Below the pieces are notes generated by a model, which did not search any database, was not told where the DNA came from, and saw only the letters and a list, made by a program, of their open reading frames with translations. A program made the position numbers and the translations under genes. Of a DNA stretch of 64,000 nt, positions 50,401 through 62,400 are shown piece after piece; the first letter of the stretch is position 1; each line of letters starts with the position of its first letter. This stretch comes from Owenia fusiformis (lineage: Eukaryota; Annelida; Polychaeta; Sabellida; Oweniidae): NCBI GenBank assembly GCA_903813345.2, contig CAIIXF020000009.1:25580740-25644739 (forward strand), in the 5' to 3' direction.

Positions 50401-53400
50401 CAATCCTGCAAATTGTATTGAAATATATTCATATAATTTATATGGTTTTCACACGTGTGTGTATATTGATGAGTTTCTTTGTTTCATTCATGAACAGTTG
50501 TTTTAATAGTGACAAAATGCATGTACTCCTCACTTTATTGATTTAATGATAAATATAACAACAATGTTAATGATGAAAACACAGAAGAACACATGGCACT
50601 CATCATGTAGAACTCATGTTGAACAAGGTTAAAAACCAGCATGGAAATATTTCATACATAATATTTCATCATATTATGACTTAACCCTTTTTGGAACTTG
50701 GCTGACTTGGGTGATTCTTTCTTGCATTTGCTCTTTTATATGATAAGCTAATTTATCTTGAATTCATTTTATTGAGTTAAACGATTTGAGAAAATTTTTG
50801 TTCAAAAATTTGGACAAAGTGTTAGACTTCGGATATTAAAGGACCCGTGACACGGATTGATTTTGCATGTTTTTGGGATTATTTATCTCTGATGACACTT
50901 AAGTTCAACAAAAAAGGATAAGAACATGCAGACAATAATATGCTGGTATTATCAGTACATTGTATTTAATTGCTGAGGAGTCTCCATTTAATTGATTTCA
51001 TCCTCTTTTCTTACTTGGGGCCTAAATATGTGTTTAATACATACTATAGTACTTACTGATAACTCTAATCCAAGATGCTCCATCGACAGATCCCGCAGGA
51101 TTTGACGCAAAACACTGAAACATCCCAGAATCTTCAGTGGCTGCATCCGTGATAACTAAACTCCCAGAGGGTTGTGGTGTATACCTAAAATATGAAAAAT
51201 TGACCATCATCTGATTCCTGGTCAAAAATCATTTTCCCAAGATACTTCATTCGTATTGAAAAGGAATAAACTCAAAGCTTTTTAGTTTTTTATGTATATG
51301 GACAGACACTCTATAAAAAACAAAAAAAAAACATATGATTGTACTACAACTTTAATCTTTGACATTATAAGATGATTAATGTCCACAATTACTTAAAGCA
51401 TGCCTTACCTTGGTTCATTTAAATCTGCAACTTTCTTTCCATTTTTATACCATGTGATTGTTGGTGTGGGGATTCCCGTTGTATCGCAGGGGATCTCTAT
51501 CCTGTCTCCAAAGTCAGTTCTCAGCTCGCTTGGTAAGTAGGTATTGAAGCGAGGGACCACTATAATCACATTAATAATGAAAAATAATCTAAGTGGAAAT
51601 GTGAAAATGGCCAAACAAAAACTCCGAAGTCTTTCATTCTCTACTTAGTTTAATGAACACAATCTAGTTCAATAGGGTGAAAATGGTCAAATAAAACACA
51701 TTCTCTCCTAATGACACAATCAAGTTAAGTGGGGTGAATCATAAACCCCCCCCTTCCCCTACATACAAACATCTCAGCTCTATTGTACTTACAATGTATG
51801 GTAAGATTGAGTGTTGCTGAGGCAGGGTTATACAGTCCTGGACTCCCAGGAATGTTAAGGTGAGCTTCACAGGTATACAAGCCACTATCTGAAGTCAAGG
51901 GATCCTTGATTGTCAGCGTGCGATTCCTTGAGGTAAGGATATATTTCGATATGTTGTCATTGATGGCAGTTTTCTCAGAGCCGGTCTTTCTGAACCACAA
52001 GATCTCGAGATAATTCAAAGGTCTGTAAAATAGAAAATGTAGTATAACAACAATCAAAGAGCATATGAATATAATGCATTTGTAATATTTCTTTTAGGTA
52101 TTAAAATAAGCACATGAATATGATTTTAAAAGGTTAGCTAATTCATTAGAAAAAATATCTTTTATGGGTACCGACTTGACAAAGATCTTAAGTCTAACAA
52201 TGAACAATTTTTTGGGTGGTCAAGCGCTATTTCACATACCTTGCATTTGCAATACACTCCAAGCGCACGGGACTATCCCCTCCCCCAAGAGACTGAACAC
52301 CTGTAGTATCAACTGGTGGAATGATGATCTGGGGAGGAATGCGGGACACAAGGCTACCAACATCTGAAATACAAACACAAGGGTTAACACATGAAATATT
52401 TACACAAAAGTTAACATATGAAATACAGACACACAAGGGCTAAAATGTGAAAAACAGACACACAAGGGTTTACATATGAAATATAGACACATAAGGGTGA
52501 ACATAAAATATGGACATATAAAGGTCTTCTGTGTTTTCATCATTTTAACTTAATATGGCGGATCCATTGAATAATAAAAAATATATATGGATGCTCTATA
52601 GTTTTCTAATGTATTTCTTGCAATGACGAGCCTACATTCATGTAGAATGTAATATACAAAATCACTGACAATCTTTTTAAATGTGAAACACAATGAAAAA
52701 GAGTGATAAATTAACAAGCTTGATGTTATTCATTAAAATGTGTACAAATCAGAGAGAAATTACATGAAATTAGCATGACCAAATGAATATCTAAAGCATG
52801 GAATCTGTCTACTTCACAGTCGCAGTATTCAAGTACACCAACTGTAACCACATGTCCCAAATAGTAAAATATTATTAATGTTTTTTCTCACTTTAAGGTT
52901 ATACATACAACACAAGGTTTAAATTACACCTTTCACACACTTGTCATAACAGAAGGCAAGTTTGTCATTTTTTATCAGCAAGTGTGTTTTTTTCCTGAAT
53001 GCCAACATCTGACATTTCTTATCTGTACTTGTTGTCTGTAAGGGATATCCTGCATAAGTGAATTAATATTTTTCCTGTTTAATTGTTTAATTTCCCACAA
53101 AAATACGCTCATAGGTATAACATTTTCTGATTTTAATCAAATTAAACTATGATATCAAATTACAAGACTTTATTAAGGAAGTACATAAAAATGACAGTTT
53201 TCTTTTTATTCTTGTCAAAATAAAAAAAATGATAATGAATGATATCCTTCATTAAATCACCAGAGAGGAGTTTGAATACATGTTTGTTTCAACTCTTGTG
53301 ATTGTAAGTATCTACCGGAGGAAAGTTTTCAAATTAAAGTAGGTCACAAGAGAAGATCCTCTCACCATGCTACCTGGACCCTCCTGGAGGTTGGCCAGGG

Positions 53401-56400
53401 AGGATGGACAAGGGGTAAGTAGTCGGGAGGGAGCATAGATCCCAACCCATTCAAGAATTCTTATCAAGTTTACCAATGGAACAACATTTTTCACATGAAA
53501 AAGGTTTTACTGTTTGTTTCAGTACCAAAGAATGACCAGGCTTCAAAATGGCTTTGATAGCTAATGAATAGCTTTTGACATTTTTGGATGCAAAATGACA
53601 CTTTGACATGCGATTCATTGATATCAGAAACCACCGGCCAGGTTATCTATGAAAATAGGGAATTTTTTATGATATTAAATTCATAACATGAATAAATTCC
53701 TAACTGTACAAAAACTGTACTTGATTAATCTCCTGTTTATTGAATCTCATTAAACTCAAGTAAAAATCACTAAATACAACGTACAAGAAGTGGACTCCTA
53801 TAAAAAGTGACATCTGATAAAACACTTATTTAGTTTATATTCCAATAAAAACTAATTAGTGAAACAAAAGCAAAACCAGAAGAAGTATAACAAAGATCTT
53901 AAAACTGTCTAGAGTTTCAGATTCTCATTTCAAGAAACATAACAGATATTAGTAATCAGATATATGATCAGCCAGTTGTGAAAATATAAAGGACAATCTT
54001 AGTTTTTTCAAATACCAACAAGGATGAATCTTGCTCCAAGACTATGACCCCTCCTCTATTAGACTACACACCTTCTCACACTTCTTGTGGAGAGGTATTT
54101 AGGGGGGGGGGGGTCACAAGGGTTTGTAGCAAGACTAACAAGGATTTTTTGCTTTATCAACTTATATGTTATTATACTTAAATGTTGCTCTTTTTGTTAC
54201 AGGCAAAACCATACCATATTATATATTGATTTTGACCTCCATCTCAATGGGAACCCATCAATGATTTGGCCTTCTTATGGGGCTGTTGAGGATCAACTTT
54301 GTCACCTTCAAAAGATGAATTCATGTGTAATTCTCAAGGCTACATAAATATATGATCTCTGCTCATCACTCTGATATCCATCAATACATCTGTATTACCA
54401 TAACAAGGAATGAGATGACACTGTTGAACATTCCTCATAATGGTAACTAGGGCAACCCCCTACCTTAGCTTTAGAGACAAGATATCAACACTGGAATGTT
54501 TGAGGGTGGAATGTTTTCATAAGTGACTGGGAAGGAGTGTTTGGGAAAGTGGAAGCAAGTGGCACTTAAAACCAGGAAATTGTTTTTCAATCACCCATTA
54601 CTGTACAGCTATATATGGTGCATCTAAATTATATAAGGCTTGTCTTTCCCATCTTGATCCATCAAGGTATTACATATGACTGAAGGAATACACTGGTTTA
54701 GTATGTGTCTTACCAGCAGTTGTATATAAAGAGGATACAGGGATTAAACTGGGTTATATCAATTACTGCTATTTGATTGTTACCTAAGTTATATCTGGTA
54801 AAATACTTGATAAAATGGAAAGGCTCTACAATACCATTCAATATATTAATGCTATAGTACATGTGGATTTTGTGTTTTTTAATTTTATGATCCCTCCGTG
54901 TCCTTTGATAAACTACAATGTATGTACAATGTTGTATCAATGAAGTACAATCGAATGTCAAAAATGCTCATTTTCGGTCAGTAAAAGTAAATCCTCTTTA
55001 ATGTTTAATTTTACTTGAAAATCCATATTATACATGCACAGTACTTGGAGATCACATCAGAGCATCAGGCCTTATTATTATCTCCTGATCCTCTTTAAGT
55101 CTCTACTTAATGAAATGATGAGGCGTGACTCCAGCAAATTACTTTACCAGAAGATACACTGGTTTAGCAATCAGCCAGATTCAGAAGTCAATCAAGTTAT
55201 CTCTACAGTAGAACTCAATTGCCAATGGTATGAAATACAATGAAACCCATTCTGATTTTTCAGAGTCTCTCTAAAACCTTTTAGAGTATATGTACTTGTT
55301 CTTTTCCTGAGTTAGTCGACGCTGTAGAAGTGAAAAGTATGATAGAACCTGGTTAATATGAATAACTTTGAGGCAGACGAGCAAAACAAATTTATTCTTT
55401 TATGTGTAATTTTTAAAATTATATGAAGTATCATTTGGTTATCTTGCTAATTGTTAATACTGGTCAAAATTGAGTAAAAATATATCAAAAACTGCAATTA
55501 GTCATCTCCTTCAGGGAGGCCTCTCCTTCAGGAGTCAATAGACAATAAGTTATGTGACAGAAAAAGAAAATACATATAACACATGTATCTAGTTCAATGT
55601 TGGGTAATAGGAATTTGGCTGGTGGCTCCATTATTCATGCATTCTGACATTTAATCACCTTCAGATATTGGAGTTTCAAGGTTAAGCCAGACATTTCAAG
55701 AATAAATGGAAAATGGATCAGAGGTCACTTGAGAAATAGCACAAGGTTTAATAATGAAGTTGATTATTTGATAGATTCCAGATAGCATCAAATATGGACA
55801 TGATGGATGAGTAATGAACTGATCAAGATCGAAGAATATTTCATTTTGCAAGACAAAAATTTGATTTGGTTTGTCTCCATCAGTACAGGGTTTTCTGCTG
55901 TCATATGAAGTATGACTCAATATGAGAATTTCAGCTTACATAGCCAAATTCCTATCACTTCTTCATCATGAATTACCAGGGCAATCTCTGGATTTTGATA
56001 CATCCATTCAAGAAAGGAGATGCAATGAGTATCAGAATAACAGAATAACACTTCTTATGATTAGTATGAGACTTTTAATCTCATATTTTTCTAAGACAGT
56101 GGCATTTTCATTTCGACAGTGACTTTATCATTTTTGTCACTCAAGACGTGTATGACTCAGAATATAACAGTGTATTGATAGTATTTAACCTATAGCTAAG
56201 TACAACTGGAGTTGGCCAAATCTCTCATAAATCAAAAAAAAACGCGTGCTGATTTCAGGTTTACCAACTCACAATTTTTCATTGTTCTCTTCACCTGAGG
56301 GATGCCCTTAGTTGCAACACCTGGTCATAATGGCCTAAATAATAGCATACCATCAGAGAATCCCAAAAATGAAATGGTCACAGAGAAATAATGTAACATG

Positions 56401-59400
56401 GAAAGAATTGGAACTACCAAGGAATAATATCATTTTTACAGAATAACATTACTTTGATTGTAGTAAGCAATAAAAAATATGCTCAGAAAATTAGGCAATG
56501 TAATGATTTTAGGGAAATATAATATTTGAATAAGTATAAGCAACATCTATTTTGAGCGAGGGTTCTAAAATAGATAAATGTATGTGCATGCAATGTGTGT
56601 GTAAGCGCATCAATATAATGAAGAATTTTTCTTGGACGAAGAAAAGTGGTCAAAATATCAAAAGTGATGATGATTTTTGTAAATTCAAATGGGGGAAATG
56701 ACTCTCCTTCCCTAGTCTAGCTACGAGCCAGAGCTGGCATCGAATAGGATTTTAATGTCGACATGTCGGAGCTCTCGATCGTCAACGATATCGACATTGT
56801 CGGGTCCAATGATATTCGAAAAATGAAAGAAATTTTGAAGAAAATCCGTCTGAATTTTAGAGTTTCTAGGCTTGTAATTAGCAATACGATGCACAATAGG
56901 CATCCTCAGTTGTATGTTTTATATCTAACTTACAGGTAAACCATGTTTAAGTATCAGACTTTGACGAATAAGCAATAAATAGACATAAAACTATGATTTC
57001 TGTTGTTATTTCCGGGCAGCCATTGAAAATACTCAGTAAATCTCGAGGGTAAATCTCGAGGGGCACCGAGACCTAATTCGAGAGCAGGAGGTCGATCAAA
57101 ACAAAAAAGAAAATTTGAAAATGTAGGCGGTAAAACTTCACTTAAATACACCATACAGCAGGTAGTAACAAAGATTTTAATTCATAGGGAAATAGCTTAT
57201 TCACCCTATGCAGACAGAGCCTGTGGGAAATATTGGGTGCGGAGCAAATGAGCGGAGGGTGCGGAGCTAACGGTCATTTTTGAATTTAAATTTGGGATAT
57301 TTCTGAAACTAAGCCGTTTTGGGACTTCAAATATACCAAGATATGTGTATTTGACACTAAATATCAATACAATTGTGAAAATAGTAGCGGAATTCATTCT
57401 ATAGCGACGTGGTTAATCTTGTCAGGAGTTAATCTGACCTGGCACCTGGGGAAACCGATAAGGCCAAACTCAAGTAGTTTTTACCCTTGCATAACACTAG
57501 TTACTCTTTGAATATCCCTTGAATAAAATGCTTGGATGGTGATTATGTATTCAAATGCAATATAGGGTGAAAGGGTAAAATTGACAAAATGGTAAAAAGA
57601 AATGTAATGTTGACAACAGATTAAATTATTCAAGAAAAGCTGAATATTCAACGTTATACATATAAATAAGAGAAACTGTGTTCTACTCAAAGCGATAATG
57701 TTGGTTAATATCCAGGAGCATTCTGTACCTAAATAATTCAAAGTTCTTTAAAGAGATAAGAGTATCTTAGGCTATTTTTGTGGTGAAAAAGTACAGGCTA
57801 CATAATAATACAGTGACTTATTATCTACATGTCAAAAACACACATTTACACAGAACTAATAATAAAATTCAAGTGATTTTCGACTCTTAGATGAGGCAGT
57901 TTTATGTTATTTGTTCTCGAAATTACATAAAATTGCTACATTATCAATGTTATTACACCCTACATTTTTACTGAAAATAAAGTAAAGATCAAGTGTCATA
58001 TTGACACATCAATACTACAAGAGTGACACATCAACGAGACACATCAATGTGCCATATTAAAGCAACACGAGGCTAGATCTCAGTAAAGCACGACAGTGAA
58101 GCACATCAATACAACATTTATAAACTAATCCCAACTAACCCAAAACATATTCTTGTTAATTACGTGATATCATTTGCAAGTGTGACAAAATTGTGTAATG
58201 AAAGCTTACCAATATTCAAACTATGAGACGGATTGATAGGAGTGTATTCCAAATTATTGAGTCAGATCCTAGTCAATGATTCTACTAATGATTCTTGTGT
58301 TCTTTATCCCAAATCATTTATTTTTTTAGATGATTTACCGATGATTATATCCAAGAAAATTTTTTATTATTGTGAATTATCATGATAAGTGCACCTCCGG
58401 AGATAGATCTTTGAATTCTGAGGGACTTAATCCCAAATTTCAAAAAGAGCCATATTTCAAATCATACATAGTACTTTATCCCAGTTGACATCCTCCTAAG
58501 CAGGTGTCCAGAATCCGTACCTCCTTCTTCCCCCTGCTATAACCAATTTTGAATTGCCCGATTAAACTGAATCACGTGATCCAATTATGCGCAATGACTT
58601 ATATATGATTTTTGTCACAGTGTTGCCACGTCCAATCAGATTGCGAGTTCTTAATTGGGGAAAAGCTAACTGCTTATCGCAGGGGGTAAAAAGAAATAAT
58701 ATATTCTGGATTTTGAAGCCCTGTGATAGGAGGTTGCCCAGTTGACTGCATGGATCTTTATTATCCAAATCTTGTATCAGCCCTATCAACCCTTTCTCAA
58801 TGTAGAGGTCTAAAAGAATGTCACAAGGCACAACACCTACCTTCCACATCTAAACAGGCAACAAAAACAATAAAACAGATTTACAGAATGAAAAAATGAA
58901 TTTACTAGAAATGATTCAGTTGGAAAACAGTCTGGCGCAAAGTATAAAAACACCAAAAGCAGAACTGATCATAATTTCTCAAAATATATACATCTCACGA
59001 TATTACATTAATATTAGTATATCGATGAGAGAAATGCAATGACAGGTCAAAGCAAATTATATGATAATGAAAATGTATATGGCAAAATAATCAAATGAAA
59101 CAACGATGATATTACGTGTCACCACAAAAAATACTAGTCTACTCACTTTGCACTCGTAGCGTGAACGTTTTACTATCACTTCCCGACGTGAATTTGTTTG
59201 TGGCGGTAACTTTAAACAATTTCCCATTATCTTTATCCAAATCAGTGCCGAGGATAACAAGCTTGTGGTTTAACGTGACGTGATAGCGATGAGATTCTAA
59301 AGAGTTCTGCACGAGTATATTCTGATCGAACCATTCTACCCAGGGTTCCGGGAAACAGTCAATAGGTGGCATCTCAATGACGGCAGCCTGTCCTTGGTCG

Positions 59401-62400
59401 ACGCTGATTTCAGAACCAGCTCCGGGATTGGAGAATGGGAATATATCTAAAAATACATTAATAATCATATAAATATAACATAAAGTAATAAATATTTTGA
59501 AATTCATGAAAATAGTCTTGCTTAGATCGATTGCAAACCCCCTCCCTCGCTACTACATTTATAAAAGAACCTCAACACAACTATAATGGCACAAAAAGAT
59601 GTAGGTACAAAGGAGGATTATATGAGAAAAGGTGCAAACTTAAATGAACAACATTTCTGAAAGAATCAATTGAACTATTGGAATACTCTACTACTACAAG
59701 AAGCATTATATTGATATGGGATATGGGAGTCAATGAGTCTATGAGGTTAGTGCGCTAAAGGCAAAGGACATTATAGAATAATCAAAAAATGTAAAATGGT
59801 TGTTAACAAAGGTATTGAACTCTATTGTTTGGAACGATCTATTGCATGTTATTGAAAAATTGCTGGAGTCATTTATCAGGTCAGAGCAGTCTTGTAAAAC
59901 CATGTAATGTATTCTAATGAAGATGTGTTATTGAAATGAAGTCCCAATGGAGGCTGATGATTTCTTGGTTTCCTAACATCAAAGTCAAGCTGGAAAATTT
60001 ATTCTACTCTGCATCAGAAACATGTTTGTCTATAAAACATTTTACAGAAAAATACTGGGTTTTACAAAGATAATAGTCTTGCATTGAGCCTCTTAGCGTC
60101 TTGTCTATTGCCTATAGAAAAAGATCTGATGAAAGCTAGAAAATTCCTATATCCGAAATATTATGGATGAATATTTTTACAGAAACAATGGCTAAACCAA
60201 AAAGTCTTGTATCAAGCCTCCACGACTATTTCCCTTATGTAGAATAGAGGAAGAAGGTGTATATTATACAAGGCCTTGATGCAAGATTATCAAGATTAAG
60301 ATTACAGTAGTTATTTCTACTGAGGTTGACTGGGATTTCTACTGGGGTTGACTGGGATTTCTACTGGGGATGACTGGGATTTCTACTAGGGTTGACTGGG
60401 ATTTCTACTGGGGTTGACTGGGATTTCTACTGGGGTTGACTGACTTTTTCAGGTTAGCCCTTAACACGGAATTCAATTCTGTGTTTTCATTAACCAGATT
60501 TAATAATATTCAGGTTCTGATGCATAGCATATTCTACAAATTACCAAAGTATCACATCAACATCTCAAGTTCTACTCCACAAAAGATCACCAATAACATA
60601 ACAATATGTTCAGACACTTGGAATGCTTATATTGATCACTCTACATGTATGGTCAATATGCTATATACAAATTCAATGAAACTGGAAGAATTAACCATAG
60701 AAGCTGTACAAAACAAAAGGTTCATACAAACTCAAGCTCTCTACAGAGATAAAGTGACAAATCCAGGTGTGATATATGATGATGAATTCTCTCTTATTCC
60801 AGGATAATTACATTTCTGTCATTATTTATCTATTAGAGATTAATGTTAATCCTTAATAGTGAGGATTAGTGTATAATGACTAATATTTAGTAGAATTGTG
60901 ACTAAGTGCTGACCTCCCACATGAACTCTGAATGACTGGAAATAATGTATTCTAATTTTGTTGTTTTTTAGATAAATCTATAATTGACCAGTGACTGGAA
61001 TGAAAATAAAAGTTATGTGAACAGTTTTCAGTATTGCTATATCAGAGAATCAGCTTTTACTATAATCCTTTACGTTTGAGTCACAAAATTATAACCAAAG
61101 AATATAAACAAGATCCCATGCCTAGTATATAAATATTCATTTGAGATTGATTTTCTAAATGGGATTGTTTTGTAGCTTTTTGAACTACCGTGGATTGCTT
61201 TATATTATTATTTTTTTATTCACTCATGCTTCCATCTTGAATCAAGGTCTTGAATATCCCCACATCTATTATCTATCAAATACTGGGTTCGGAAAAAGAT
61301 AGAGAGGGTGCTGGAGATCTATAGAATTATATAAGAGAGTATAGAAGTGAGTAGTAGAAAAAAGTAGGTTATCAACTCTTTTTCAACATAACACCCATGG
61401 ATAATGTGACACAAGCTTCATGTTTTAGGATACATAATAAGAGTTTGAATGGAGTATGTCTTTATAAATTGAGTTAATGAATATACGGGATATAAGAAAG
61501 CACTCCATATGTCAGAAATCTCTAGAAATGACAGAAAATCAGGAGAACCATTCATATTTCTGTTGGAAATTGGCATAAAATCAACATTGGCTTGTAGGTT
61601 AGTTGTGTTATGTGATACTATTTGGTAGAACATGATCAGTGCCATCAAGGCTGTTAAACCATTTATATTTTCGCTCAGTCAACAGAATACATCAATGAAA
61701 TTCAAATGAATGTCAGATTTTTGCTAAACATTTGGAGTGTTACTGTTGACTATAGCAATTGAAAACTTATTTCTTTATACAAGGTTAATCTATTTTGCCC
61801 TAATTGAGTTTTACAATCTAAACTATGCTTGGATATTATATCCAAGCAGTGGGAAAACACGAATCTGTATTTGGTTTCTTACTCCAGCTGATTTCAATAC
61901 AGATCTCACAGAAAAACGTGTAACACAAAAAATATCTGGATTACCAGAATTGGGATGAATACCACCACAGGAGTACTCTGTCCGATATACAACTCTTGTG
62001 TTTTCACTCATTACTGGTACCAAAGACAGGGTTTGATAACTCAGAATGCTCTGGGTACTATAACATTGAGATGAGATCATCAACAGTAGAGGGGTATGGT
62101 CTGAATAAGATCTAATTCATTAATTGAATCTCTGCTGTTTGGTATGATCATATAATCTTTTATCATGTCTCAGAAACCCATTTCTATCTACATAACTTCA
62201 GGTATATATGGTAGAAGGGAATGCATAAGTACCTGAAGCAAGACTTCACCATCTTGAACTATATCATTACAATAGAAATTAGAAATACTTGGACATGTTT
62301 ATCATCCTTGGTCCAAGGGTATTTCACTAATTTTAAGCATAAATGAAGTCCTTTGAAGAAGGATGATGTTATTTGCCTGAATTCATTGTAGGAATCATTT

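Larger units (their letters stand above)
46010..51056 (-). other. sdk: Large sdk intron (Ig4-Ig5) with repeats
   Basis: 5.0 kb. Holds poly-G/poly-C tracts at about 46690 and 46760, R2 copies near 47228-47300 and 49133-49268, and the hAT-like MITE at 48915-49120. No further exon is needed for phase and none was seen. Confidence 0.6.
52364..59146 (-). other. sdk: Large sdk intron (Ig2-Ig3) with CpG-rich island
   Basis: 6.8 kb without a required exon. Contains a poly-G tract near 54106, the CpG-rich stretch at about 56700-57450 and the 9-nt microexon candidate at 58841-58849. Otherwise A+T-rich, unremarkable. Confidence 0.55.

Noticed and set aside
60436-60807. 123-residue plus-strand open frame in an sdk intron
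   Set aside because: Composition is that of A+T-rich DNA, with no recognisable domain, promoter or splice context.
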